Shown: in pieces, positions 54,750 to 63,337 of the stretch | Numbering within the stretch: the first letter of the stretch is position 1 | Layout: every line of letters starts with the position of its first letter | NCBI RefSeq assembly: GCF_900114915.1 | Contig: NZ_FOUS01000003.1 | Coordinates: 310,001 to 374,000 of the forward strand | Source: Bradyrhizobium sp. Rc3b | GTDB lineage: Bacteria; Pseudomonadota; Alphaproteobacteria; Rhizobiales; Xanthobacteraceae | Reading direction: 5' to 3' | Length of the DNA: 64,000 nt | Position numbers and translations under genes: made by a program | Notes under the pieces: generated by a model | Told to the model about the DNA's origin: nothing | What the model saw: the letters and a program-made list of their open reading frames with translations, nothing else | Database searches by the model: none

Positions 54750-55607
54750 TCACGCCGGCCCGGTCGCGATCGGCGGGCCTTTTTCCTGGCCCCATTCCGA
54801 CCACGAGCCGTCATAGAGCGCGGTGTCGGTGATCCCCAGGCGATAGAGCGCCAGCGTCAGCACGCCGGCCGAGACGCCCGAGCCGCAGCTTGTCACGATC
54901 GGCGCATCGAGCTTGACGCCGGCGCTCGTGAAGGCGGCGCGCAGATCCTCGAGCGGCTTCATCGTGCCCGTCGCCGCATCGAACAGCAGATTGTAGGGCA
55001 CGTTGCGCGCGCCGGGGATGTGGCCGGAGCGGATGCCCGCCCGGGGCTCGGGCGCACGGCCCTCGAAGCGGTCGGCGGCGCGCGCGTCGATCACCTGCTC
55101 GGCACGGCTTTCGACATTGGCGATCAGCTGCTGCATGCTGCGCACGCGCTTCGGATCGTAGCTCGCCTTGAACGTCGCCGGCTTCGGCTTCACCTCGCCG
55201 CTCTCGACCGCTCGCCCCTCGGCGCGCCACTTCTTCAAGCCGCCATTGAGGATGCGCACATTGTTATGGCCGAAGGCCAGGAGCATCCACCAGGCGCGGG
55301 GCGCTGCGACCCAGCCGCCGGCATCGTAGAGCACGACGGTGTCGGCGTTGGAGATGCCGAGAGTGCCGATGTCACGGCCGAACTGCTCGGCGCTCGGATA
55401 CATGTGCGGCAGCGGGTTGGAATGATCCGACACCGCATCGACGTCGAAGAACGCAGCGCCCGGCAGGTGTGCGGCGAGATAATCATCCTTCGGCAGCGGC
55501 AGCACGCCCGGCAGCTTGAAGCTGGCGTCGAGCACCTTGACGTTGGCATCGTTGATGTGGGCAGCGAGCCATTCGGTGGAGACGAGGGGGTCGGTGGCGC
55601 TGGTCAT
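54750..55607 (-). CDS. sseA: 3-mercaptopyruvate sulfurtransferase
   Basis: This 285-residue protein has two rhodanese domains. The C-terminal one carries the catalytic loop CGSGVSAG with nucleophilic Cys, the CG(S/T)GV(T/S)A form typical of mercaptopyruvate sulfurtransferase rather than thiosulfate rhodanese. It forms pyruvate and a persulfide. GGAAGAAAT precedes ATG 55607. A single-domain rhodanese gene lies upstream on the same strand, separated by an R6 repeat. Confidence 0.93.
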   Translation of the reverse strand: MTSATDPLVSTEWLAAHINDANVKVLDASFKLPGVLPLPKDDYLAAHLPGAAFFDVDAVSDHSNPLPHMYPSAEQFGRDIGTLGISNADTVVLYDAGGWVAAPRAWWMLLAFGHNNVRILNGGLKKWRAEGRAVESGEVKPKPATFKASYDPKRVRSMQQLIANVESRAEQVIDARAADRFEGRAPEPRAGIRSGHIPGARNVPYNLLFDAATGTMKPLEDLRAAFTSAGVKLDAPIVTSCGSGVSAGVLTLALYRLGITDTALYDGSWSEWGQEKGPPIATGPA

Positions 55608-55680
55608 GCGATTTCTTCCTTGTCATTCCGGAGCATGCGCCGCGCGAGCGAGACTGAAGCAGCGCGCGTCGCACTCCTCT

Positions 55681-55803
55681 GTCATCGCCCGGCCAGTGCG
55701 CAATTGCGCACTAGGAACGGGCGATCCAGTATTCCAGAGGCGGTTGTGATGGAACCGAGAGGCCGCGGCGTACTGGATTCCCCGCCTTCGCGGGGAATGA
55801 CAG
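55681..55803. repeat. R6 repeat
   Basis: GTCATCGCCCGG…CGGGCGATCCAGTATTCCAGAGG continues to GGCCGCGGCGTACTGGATTCCCC and a CCCGCCTTCGCGGGGAATGACAGC hairpin. It is nearly identical to 37624-37730 in its central 60 bases. Confidence 0.88.
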
Positions 55804-55832
55804 CAGAGCCCGGAGAGATAGCGGAGCACCCC

Positions 55833-56246
55833 TCACCCCTTCTTCTTCGGCTCCCACTGCTCGGTCGGCCCGCCGGCATCGCGCCAAGCGGCGTAGCCGC
55901 CGGCGATGTGGGCGACGGGCTTGAGGCCCATGTCCTGCGCGGTCTTGGCCGCGAGCGCGGAGCGCAGGCCGCCGGCGCAGTGGAAGACGAACTTCTTGTC
56001 CTCCTGGAAGACCGGCTTTGCGTAGGGGCTCTGCGGATCGATCCAGAATTCGAGCATGCCGCGGGTGCAGGCGAACGCGCCGGGGATGCGGCCGTCGCGC
56101 TCGATCTCGCGGGGGTCGCGGATGTCGACGATGACGACATCGCCGTTCTTGGAGATCTCGATGGCATCCTTGGCGTTGAGCGTCTCGATCTCGGCATTGG
56201 CCTCGTCGATCAGCGCCTTGATGCCTCGGGTGATGTTTTGGGGCAT
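55833..56246 (-). CDS. Single-domain rhodanese-like sulfurtransferase
   Basis: This 137-residue protein has one rhodanese domain with active-site Cys in FHCAGGLRSALAA and a substrate-loop DIRDPREIERDGRIPGAF. It may pass persulfide sulfur to acceptors; the partner is unknown. GGGAG precedes ATG 56246. It lies upstream of sseA, though the repeat between them suggests separate transcripts. Confidence 0.9.
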   Translation of the reverse strand: MPQNITRGIKALIDEANAEIETLNAKDAIEISKNGDVVIVDIRDPREIERDGRIPGAFACTRGMLEFWIDPQSPYAKPVFQEDKKFVFHCAGGLRSALAAKTAQDMGLKPVAHIAGGYAAWRDAGGPTEQWEPKKKG

Positions 56247-56303
56247 GTGGTTCTCCCTCTTGTTACGTCATCGTCCCCAAGCGAACTGCCTGAGGTGGGG
56301 TCA

Positions 56304-56453
56304 CCTCTCCCGCTTGCGGGAGAGGTCGCAGCGCGCCGGGCGATCCGAAGCATCGTCCCGAGCGATGCGGGTGAGGGTTCTCTCCTCTGGGGGACTGTCC
56401 CGTTGTGGAGATACCCTCTCCCCAACCCTCCCCCGCAGGCGGGGGAGGGAGCG
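56304..56453. repeat. R3 palindromic repeat
   Basis: CCTCTCCCGCTTGCGGGAGAGG at the left, an inner GCGATCCGAAGCATCGTCC hairpin, and CTCCCCCGCAGGCGGGGGAGGG at the right. It lies between the rhodanese gene and the VWA gene. Confidence 0.88.
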
Positions 56454-56484
56454 CAGTCCCGTCGCGGACAGGCTCACTCATGCA

Positions 56485-57660
56485 TCAGTGCGTCAATTCC
56501 TTCATCGCGCCCTCAAGCCCCTCGATCGTGATCGGGTACATCCGGTTGGCGAAAATGCGTTTGATGATGGTGGTCGATTCCGAATAATCCCAATGCTTCT
56601 GAGCGACCGGGTTCAGCCACACTGCATGCGGATAGGTGCGGATGATGCGGTCGAGCCAGACCGAGCCGGGCTCCTCGTTGACGTGCTCGACCGAGCCGCC
56701 GGGCACCATGATCTCGTAAGGCGACATCGAGGCGTCGCCGACGAACACGATCTTGTAGTCGTGCGGGTATTTGTGCAGCACGTCCCAGGTCGGCGTGCGG
56801 TCGGTAAAGCGGCGCTTGTTCTGCTTCCACACGCCTTCATAGAGGCAGTTGTGGAAGTAGAAATACTCCATGTGCTTGAACTCGCTCTTCGCCGCCGAGA
56901 ACAGCTCCTCGACCTGCTCGATATGCGCGTCCATGGAGCCGCCGATGTCGAAGAACACCAGGAGCTTCACCGCATTGCGCCGCTCGGGGCGCATGTGAAC
57001 GTCGAGATAGCCGTGATTGGCGGTCTCGCGGATGGTGGTGTCGAGATCGAGCTCATCGGGCGCGCCGGTGCGCGCGAATTTGCGCAGACGGCGCAGCGCC
57101 ACCTTGATGTTGCGGATGCCGAGCTCGACATTACCGTCGAGGTCCTTGAACTCGCGCTTGTCCCACACCTTCACGGCGCGGTTGTTGCGGTTCTTCTCCT
57201 GGCCGATGCGCACGCCTTCGGGATTGTAGCCATGGGCGCCGAACGGCGAGGTGCCGGCGGTGCCGATCCACTTCGAGCCGCCCTGGTGGCGGCCCTTCTG
57301 CTCCTCGAGGCGCTTCTTCAGGGTCTCCATGAGCTTGTCCCAGCCCATGGCCTCGATCTGCTTCTTCTCTTCGTCGGTCAGGTATTTCTCGGCGAGCTTC
57401 TTCAGCCACTCCTCGGGGATCTCCGCCTTCTCCATGGCGTCGAGCAGGTTTTCCAGCCCCTTGAACACTGTGCCGAAAACGCGGTCGAACTTGTCGAGGT
57501 TGCGCTCGTCCTTCACCAGCGAGGTGCGCGACAGGTAATAGAAATTCTCGACCGAATAATCCGATAGATCGGCGTCGAGCGCCTCCATCAGCGTGAGGTA
57601 TTCGCGCAGCGTCACGGGGACCTGCGCGTCGCGCAGAGAGGTGAAGAATTGCAGGAACAT
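56485..57660 (-). CDS. VWA-domain protein (CoxE-like)
   Basis: This 391-residue protein has an N-terminal helical region and a C-terminal von Willebrand A-like domain. The MIDAS is a variant, FDIGGSM, where DxSxS would be usual. The later TIIIKRIFANRMYPIT segment is typical of CoxE-like proteins. These proteins work with a MoxR ATPase as a metal-insertion or folding machine. The MoxR partner is encoded divergently at 58138. No strong ribosome site is seen before ATG 57660. Confidence 0.87.
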   Translation of the reverse strand: MFLQFFTSLRDAQVPVTLREYLTLMEALDADLSDYSVENFYYLSRTSLVKDERNLDKFDRVFGTVFKGLENLLDAMEKAEIPEEWLKKLAEKYLTDEEKKQIEAMGWDKLMETLKKRLEEQKGRHQGGSKWIGTAGTSPFGAHGYNPEGVRIGQEKNRNNRAVKVWDKREFKDLDGNVELGIRNIKVALRRLRKFARTGAPDELDLDTTIRETANHGYLDVHMRPERRNAVKLLVFFDIGGSMDAHIEQVEELFSAAKSEFKHMEYFYFHNCLYEGVWKQNKRRFTDRTPTWDVLHKYPHDYKIVFVGDASMSPYEIMVPGGSVEHVNEEPGSVWLDRIIRTYPHAVWLNPVAQKHWDYSESTTIIKRIFANRMYPITIEGLEGAMKELTH

Positions 57661-57783
57661 GGGTGACAGATTGCCCGTCGGGTGGCTGACGTCAAGGGGC
57701 GGAGACCGTCGCGGGGTGCTGGACCGGGAAGCTTTTTGCTCTAGAATTGGGGCTCTCACGGGGTTGTTTTGGGGACGTTTGCA

Positions 57784-58029
57784 ATGGGAATTGTCGCAGC
57801 GCTCATCATCGGGGCGATCGCAGGCTGGCTTGCGGGCAAGATTGTCCACGGCGCGGGATTTGGACTGATCGGCAACATCGTCGTCGGCATCATCGGCGCG
57901 CTGGTCGCAAGCTGGGTGTTGCCCCAGCTGCACATTCAGCTGGCAACAGGCATGGTCGGCGCCATCGTGGACGCCACCATCGGCGCGGTGATTGTGCTCG
58001 TCATCCTTTCGCTGATAAAACGGGTCTGA
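57784..58029 (+). CDS. GlsB/YeaQ/YmgE family membrane protein
   Basis: This 81-residue protein has three membrane segments and the family pattern IIGAIAGWLAGKIVHGAGFGLIGNIVVG with GVxGA-type small-residue packing. Family members are linked to stress response. It lies between the divergent VWA and MoxR genes. ATG 57784 lies about five bases after the weak site GGGGACG. Confidence 0.88.
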   Translation: MGIVAALIIGAIAGWLAGKIVHGAGFGLIGNIVVGIIGALVASWVLPQLHIQLATGMVGAIVDATIGAVIVLVILSLIKRV

Positions 58030-58044
58030 AAGCCTGACCGAACC

Positions 58045-58073
58045 GGGAACGGCCGCCACGAGCGGCCGTTCCC
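58045..58073 (+). terminator. Hairpin terminator after the GlsB-type gene
   Basis: GGGAACGGCCG (58045-58055) pairs with CGGCCGTTCCC (58063-58073), with a short T-poor tail (TTGTC). Confidence 0.6.
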
Positions 58074-58137
58074 TTGTCGCGACCGGGGCCATGACATTGG
58101 CAAATGCATCGCGCCGACGATTACCCAAGGACACGCA

Positions 58138-58980
58138 ATGAAATTTACCGGCACCAAGGACTATGTTGCGACCGACGATCTCAAGGTCGCCGTCAATGCC
58201 TCGATCGTGCTGGAGCGCCCGCTGCTCATCAAGGGCGAGCCCGGCACCGGCAAGACCGTGCTGGCGGAGGAAGTGGCGAAGGCGTTGAACGCGCCGCTTT
58301 TGACCTGGCACATCAAGTCCACCACCAAGGCGCAGCAGGGCCTCTACGAATACGACGCGGTGTCGCGCCTGCGCGACAGCCAGCTCGGCGACGCGCGCGT
58401 GTCCGACATCAAGAACTACATCAAGCGCGGCAAGCTGTGGGAAGCCTTCACCGCCGAGCAGCGCCCGGTGCTCTTGATCGACGAGATCGACAAGGCCGAC
58501 ATCGAATTCCCGAACGATTTGCTGCTCGAGCTCGACCGCATGGAATTCCATGTCTACGAGACCGGCGAGACGATCAAGGCCAAGCAACGCCCGATCATGA
58601 TGATCACCTCCAACAACGAGAAGGAGCTACCGGACGCCTTCCTGCGCCGCTGCTTCTTCCACTACATCAAGTTCCCCGATGCCGACACCATGCATCGGAT
58701 CGTCGACGTCCACTTCCCCGGCATCAAGAAGCGCCTGGTGGAAGAGGCGCTGCGCATCTTCTTCGAGGTGCGCGAGGTGCCCGGCCTGAAGAAGAAGCCG
58801 TCGACCTCGGAGTTGCTCGACTGGCTCAAGCTGCTGCTCAACGAGGACATGAGCGTCGAGCAGCTGCGCGAGCGCGACCCGCGAAAGCTGATCCCGCCGC
58901 TGCACGGCGCGCTGCTCAAGAACGAGCAGGACGTGCATCTGTTCGAGCGGCTGGCGTTCCTGAGCCGTCGGGAAGTGTGA
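58138..58980 (+). CDS. MoxR-family AAA+ ATPase
   Basis: This 280-residue AAA+ ATPase has Walker A GEPGTGKT, Walker B VLLIDEIDK and sensor 1 in MITSNNEK. An arginine finger is in AFLRRCFFHY, as in the MoxR group. It would power a metal-cofactor or folding process with the VWA protein. AAGGACACGC is directly upstream of ATG 58138. Confidence 0.93.
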   Translation: MKFTGTKDYVATDDLKVAVNASIVLERPLLIKGEPGTGKTVLAEEVAKALNAPLLTWHIKSTTKAQQGLYEYDAVSRLRDSQLGDARVSDIKNYIKRGKLWEAFTAEQRPVLLIDEIDKADIEFPNDLLLELDRMEFHVYETGETIKAKQRPIMMITSNNEKELPDAFLRRCFFHYIKFPDADTMHRIVDVHFPGIKKRLVEEALRIFFEVREVPGLKKKPSTSELLDWLKLLLNEDMSVEQLRERDPRKLIPPLHGALLKNEQDVHLFERLAFLSRREV

Positions 58981-59005
58981 GACGCCTCGTGTAACGCACG
59001 GTGCC

Positions 59006-59083
59006 GTCGGGTGGGCAAAGGCGCAAAGCGCCGTGCCCACCATTTGCTTCTGGTGGGCACGCTTCGCTTTGCCCACCCTACGA
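59006..59083. repeat. R1 palindromic repeat
   Basis: GTCGGGTGGGCAAAGGCGC pairs with GCTTTGCCCACCCTACG, with inner CGTGCCCACCA and TGGTGGGCACG. It follows the MoxR gene. Confidence 0.88.
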
Positions 59084-59724
59084 TGTTCGCGCATGTGGCA
59101 ACAGCTTCGCCATTTCAGTCGCGTTTTGAATCGCAGACACGCCTTCGCGTCCTCGCGGCGCATCTCGCCCGAGCTTTGCTTCAATCGCTCCGCCCTCCAA
59201 GAACAAGGGCGCAGGGAAGGCCGGGTGCTGACCTCGCACCCGCGGTCTGCTGCGCAAAAGGCACACGCAGAAAACCGCACAGCAGCATACAGGTGGTGCC
59301 GAACACACGGCCTTCCCTGCGCGATGGTCGGACGGCTTATGCCGTGATCTCCCGGGAGCCGAACTTTCCCTCTGGCCTCCCTCGCCCCGCGAATTGACGA
59401 TGCCGTCCGCCCGGTTGGGCTCGCGCGCATCTCCGCGAAGGGCTTGACCGTAGCAACGACGGACAGGACCACACGGTTTTGCCGTACGCGCTCAGCGCCG
59501 TTCGTCTACACGCGGCCTCGGGCTCACAGGGACTACCCGCCCTGCCCGCTACCGTCTCGTGCCGACGCTGCCGCGTCCACCGCAACCCGGCCCGCGTTTC
59601 GAACGACTCGCGAACCGCCCCTCTTCGTCGGGCCGGGCTGTCTCGATGTATGCCGCAATTCCGAATTTCGGTAAAGTGGAATATTTTTGCGCGCAGGGGT
59701 TGACGAGCGGCGACACAGCCGGGC
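59084..59724. other. Long non-coding region, probable degenerate repeat element
   Basis: About 640 bases have no supported gene. The only orderly feature is a perfect 15-base inverted pair GCGCAGGGAAGGCCG (59209-59223) and CGGCCTTCCCTGCGC (59308-59322). The segment has no match to the neighbouring genes and is bracketed by R1 repeats at both ends. Its later part (about 59440-59700) looks like other Bradyrhizobium intergenic DNA I recall, but that cannot be confirmed here. Confidence 0.5.
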
Positions 59725-59816
59725 TCGTAGGGTGGGTAAGGCGCACTTGCGCCGTGCTCACCACCTCTACAATGTCTCAACCGAAGGTGGGCACGCTTCG
59801 CTTTGCCCACCCTACG
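59725..59816. repeat. R1 palindromic repeat
   Basis: CGTAGGGTGGGTAAGGCGC pairs with GCTTTGCCCACCCTACG, with inner CGTGCTCACCA and GGTGGGCACG. It lies just before the end of the GMC oxidoreductase gene. Confidence 0.88.
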
Positions 59817-59821
59817 AAGCC

Positions 59822-61468
59822 CTACGCCACCGCAGCGTCCGGAATCCTTGCGGCTTCCATCGGCTGCTTGCCGCGGATGAGATCCGAGGCACGGTCGGCG
59901 ATCATCATGGTGGAGGCATTGAGGTTTGCCGAGATCATGCGCGGCATGACCGAGGCGTCGATGACGCGGAGGCCTTCGAGGCCGTGGACGCGGAGCTGGT
60001 CGTCGACCACCGCCCAGGTCGAATCCGCCGGGCCCATGCGGCAGGTGCAGCCGGGGTGGAAGGTGGTGGTGCCGCGCTCGGTGGCGGCTTGCAAGAACTC
60101 GTCGTCGGTGTTGACGTTAGGGCCGGGGAAATCCTCGTAGGCGTAATAGGGCGACAACGGCGCGGACTTCAAAAGGCGCCGCGCGAGCTTCATGCCGCCG
60201 ACGATGACGCGGCGGTCGAGCTCGGCGTCGAGATAGTTGGTCTGGATGATCGGCGGCGCGAACGGATCGTTGGAGCGGATGCGGACATAGCCGCGGCTCT
60301 CCGGGCGCTGCTGCCAGGACGCCACGGTCATGCCGGGCTCGTCCTCGAGCTGGCCCTGCACGCCTTCCTTGTAGGACGCCGGCGTGAAGGTGAGCTGGAG
60401 GTCTGAGCTCTCGGCGCTCTCGCCGGAATGCCAGAAGCAATAGACCATGGTCGGCGACAGCGAGAGCAGGCCGCGGCGCGCGGTCGCCCATTTCAGCGCC
60501 TCGATCCACAGCGAGAAGCCGCGGCGAAGCTCGTTGATGGTCTTGATGTCTTTGACGCGCGCCACCGTGCGCGGGGCATAGTGGTCCTGCAGGCCCTCAC
60601 CGACCGGCAGCGCGTGACGCACCGCGATGCCGTGCTGCTGCAGCAGATCGGGCGAGCCGACCCCGGAGAGCTGCAAGAGCTGCGGCGAATTATAGGTGCC
60701 GCCGGAGAGGATGACTTCCTTGTTGGCGCGCACCTCCACCGGCGTGCCGCCGCGGCCGCCCTTGGTGTAGCGCACGCCGACGGCGCGCTTGCCCTCGAAG
60801 ATGATCTCGGTCGCGTGCGCATGGGTGTGCACATGCACGTTGGGCCGCTTCATCGCCGGTTTGAGGAACGCGGTCGCGCCGGAGACGCGCAGGCCGTTGT
60901 TGATGGTGCGCTGGCAGTAGGAGACGCCTTCCTGGGTCTTGCCGTTGTAATCGGGATTGCGGGGAATACCGAGCGAGACCGCGCCTTCCATGAAGGCTTC
61001 GCACAGCGGGTCGCGCCACTCCATGGTGGTGACGGTGAGACTGCCCTCGCGGCCGCGATAGGTGTCCTCGCCCTCGCCCACGCGCTTCTCCAGCCGGCGG
61101 AAGTAGGGCAGCACGTCGGCATAGCCCCAGCCGCGATTGCCCATCTGCGCCCAGGTGTCGAAATCCATCCGCTGGCCGCGGTTGTAGATGTGGCCGTTGA
61201 TGGAGGACGAACCGCCGAGCGTCTTGCCGCGCGGCGCATAGATGCTGCGCCCGCCGGTCCAGGGCCCCGGCTCCTGCTGGTAGGCCCAGTTGATGCTCTT
61301 CATGTGGAAGGTCTTGATGAAGCCCGCCGGCAGATGGATGTAGGGATGCCAGTCGGACGGGCCGGCTTCCAGCACGCAGATGCTGGTGTTGGGGTCTTCG
61401 CTCAGCCGGCTGGTGAGCACGCAACCGGCAGAGCCCGCGCCGACGATCACATAATCAAATCTGTCCAT
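59822..61468 (-). CDS. GMC-family FAD-dependent oxidoreductase (choline dehydrogenase-like)
   Basis: This 548-residue protein has the N-terminal FAD motif VIVGAGSAGCVLTSRLSE, the GMC signature PRGKTLGGSSSING and a late catalytic His in FHPGCTCRMG. It resembles choline dehydrogenase and alcohol dehydrogenase (acceptor) paralogues; the real substrate is uncertain because many GMC paralogues differ. ATG 61468 starts MDRFDYVIVG. Confidence 0.92.
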   Translation of the reverse strand: MDRFDYVIVGAGSAGCVLTSRLSEDPNTSICVLEAGPSDWHPYIHLPAGFIKTFHMKSINWAYQQEPGPWTGGRSIYAPRGKTLGGSSSINGHIYNRGQRMDFDTWAQMGNRGWGYADVLPYFRRLEKRVGEGEDTYRGREGSLTVTTMEWRDPLCEAFMEGAVSLGIPRNPDYNGKTQEGVSYCQRTINNGLRVSGATAFLKPAMKRPNVHVHTHAHATEIIFEGKRAVGVRYTKGGRGGTPVEVRANKEVILSGGTYNSPQLLQLSGVGSPDLLQQHGIAVRHALPVGEGLQDHYAPRTVARVKDIKTINELRRGFSLWIEALKWATARRGLLSLSPTMVYCFWHSGESAESSDLQLTFTPASYKEGVQGQLEDEPGMTVASWQQRPESRGYVRIRSNDPFAPPIIQTNYLDAELDRRVIVGGMKLARRLLKSAPLSPYYAYEDFPGPNVNTDDEFLQAATERGTTTFHPGCTCRMGPADSTWAVVDDQLRVHGLEGLRVIDASVMPRMISANLNASTMMIADRASDLIRGKQPMEAARIPDAAVA

Positions 61469-61484
61469 GGTGCCTCGGCCGCTC

Positions 61485-62078
61485 CTAGCGCGGCTTGTCG
61501 TTGAGTTGAAATTCCAAATGTGTCTTCACCGTCGGCCATTCGGCGGCGGTGATGCTGTAGACCACGGTGTCGCGCAGTGTGCCGTTCGGCGCGACCTGGT
61601 GGCTGCGCAGGATGCCGTCCTGCTTGGCGCCGAGGCGCTCGATGGCGCGGCGGCTCTGGTGGTTGAAGAAATGCGTGCGGAATTCGACCGCGATGCAGTT
61701 CAGCGTCTCGAAAGCATGGCGCAGCAGCAGCAATTTGCACTGCGTGTTGAGCGGGCCGCGCTGCGCGCTCTTGCCGTACCAGGTCGAGCCGATCTCGACG
61801 CGGCGGTTGGCGGCATCGATGTTCATGTAGGTGGTCATGCCGACGACGTTGCCGCCGGCGTCGAACACGGTGAACGGCAGCATCGAGCCCGCGGCCTGCA
61901 GCCCGAGGCGCCGGTCGATCTCCTTGGCCATGTTCTCCGGCAGCGGGATCGCGGTGTACCAAAGCTTCGACAGCTCGCCGTCCCTGACGGCCGTCACCAG
62001 CCCGTCGAGATGCTGATGCGACAGCGGCTCGAGACGGGCGTGCTGTCCACGCAGGGTGATGGGATCGGGCCAGGGCAT
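61485..62078 (-). CDS. GNAT-family acetyltransferase
   Basis: This 197-residue protein has a RimJ/RimL-type acyl-CoA-binding pattern (LLLLRHAFETL, AIERLGAKQDG) and EIGSTWYGKSAQRGP. GGAGAG lies upstream of ATG 62078. The acceptor is unknown. It follows the GMC gene by 16 bases against transcription, so both could be on one transcript. Confidence 0.85.
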   Translation of the reverse strand: MPWPDPITLRGQHARLEPLSHQHLDGLVTAVRDGELSKLWYTAIPLPENMAKEIDRRLGLQAAGSMLPFTVFDAGGNVVGMTTYMNIDAANRRVEIGSTWYGKSAQRGPLNTQCKLLLLRHAFETLNCIAVEFRTHFFNHQSRRAIERLGAKQDGILRSHQVAPNGTLRDTVVYSITAAEWPTVKTHLEFQLNDKPR

Positions 62079-62127
62079 TTGAGGTCTCTCCTTACGTCAC
62101 TGTGCGCCGAGGCATTCCGGTGCCAGA

Positions 62128-62231
62128 TCCTCATCCTGAGGAGCGCGGAACGGCGTCTCGAAGGATGAAGGCCCGGCTGGTGGCCTCGCCCTTCGAGACG
62201 CGCGCCAAGGGCGCGCTCCTCAGGGTGAGGG
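62128..62231. repeat. R4 palindromic repeat
   Basis: CCTCATCCTGAGGAGCGCG pairs with GCGCTCCTCAGGGTGAGGG, with inner CGTCTCGAAGGATGA and CGCCCTTCGAGACGCG arms. It is the third R4 copy. Confidence 0.85.
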
Positions 62232-62271
62232 TCTGAGAGTTACCTCGCCTCCCGCACAATGACGGCTTGGC

Positions 62272-63198
62272 TCACTTGTTCAAAAAATTCAACGGCAATC
62301 CGCTGCGCGGCCAGTCCATGGCGACCAGCTCGCCCTTGCCTGACAGCGTGATGTAGGCCGTCTTCAGCTCGGGGCCGCCGAAGGCGATGTTGGTGGTGAC
62401 GCGGTCGCCGGTCGGGACCTGCTCGACCAGCGTGCCATCGGGTGCGATCACCGAGATGCAGCCGGAGACGAGGGTGGCGACGCAGACATTGCCGCCGGCT
62501 TCCACCGCGAGCGAGTCGAACATCTGGTAGCCGCCGAGGCCGCAGATCGGCTTGCCGCGCTCGCCACGATAGATCACGTCGCGCGGCTTCAGCGTGCCGG
62601 GCGCGGAGAGCTCGTAGGCCCACAGCCGGCCGGTCGGCGTCTCCGCGATGTAGACGGTATTCTCATCCGGCGACAGCCCGATGCCGTTGGCCGGCAAAAT
62701 GCCGTGCACGATCTCGACGAGCTCGGTCATCCCGGGCTTGAGGTAGTACATGCCGCCGACGTCCATCTCGCGCGCGCGGCGCTTGCCGAGATCGGAGAAC
62801 CACAGGCCGCCCTGCTTGTCGAACACCAGATCGTTCGGCCCGCGCAGATCGTGCTCGCCGCATCTGGTGACGACGGTCTCGACCTTGCCGGATTGCAGAT
62901 CGACACGCTGGATCGAGCCGCCGAGGTAATCGTCCGGCTGCGGGCCCGGCATGATCATGTTGCGGGTCGGGATCCAGGAGAAGCCGCCGTTGTTGCAGAT
63001 GTAGATCTTGCCGTCGGGCCCGAGCGCGGCACCGTTCGGGCCGCCCGGAATCTTCGCGACGATCTCCTTGCGGCCGTCGGGATAAACGCGCGTCAGGCGC
63101 TGGCCACGGATCTCCACCAGCACCACCGAACCGTCCGGCATCACGACCGGCCCTTCGGGAAATTCGAGGTCGGTGGCGAGAACGCGGACGTCAGACAT
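62272..63198 (-). CDS. SMP-30/gluconolactonase-like beta-propeller
   Basis: This 308-residue protein has a six-bladed propeller with a metal site Glu in LEFPEGPVV, Asn/Asp in GPNGAALGPDGKIY, GPNDLVFDKQGGLWFSD and SPDENTVYIAE. These residues fit lactone hydrolysis; the sugar lactone is unknown. GGGAGGG lies before ATG 63198. It is upstream of the GNAT and GMC genes on the same strand. Confidence 0.92.
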   Translation of the reverse strand: MSDVRVLATDLEFPEGPVVMPDGSVVLVEIRGQRLTRVYPDGRKEIVAKIPGGPNGAALGPDGKIYICNNGGFSWIPTRNMIMPGPQPDDYLGGSIQRVDLQSGKVETVVTRCGEHDLRGPNDLVFDKQGGLWFSDLGKRRAREMDVGGMYYLKPGMTELVEIVHGILPANGIGLSPDENTVYIAETPTGRLWAYELSAPGTLKPRDVIYRGERGKPICGLGGYQMFDSLAVEAGGNVCVATLVSGCISVIAPDGTLVEQVPTGDRVTTNIAFGGPELKTAYITLSGKGELVAMDWPRSGLPLNFLNK

Positions 63199-63337
63199 TG
63201 GGGACCCTCCCGGCTGCTTGTTATGGCTTGCACGGGATGTCCGGCACGGGCCCCACACGCAAGATTTGCCTGCGGTTATGACAAAGTCGCCTCGGCTTGC
63301 CAAGCAAGCGGGATGGTATGCCAGCGTTGCGGAAGCC

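Noticed and set aside
54642..56531. A 629-codon plus-strand frame across sseA, an R6 repeat and the rhodanese gene
   Set aside because: It crosses two well-recognised opposite-strand genes and a repeat, so it is not coding.
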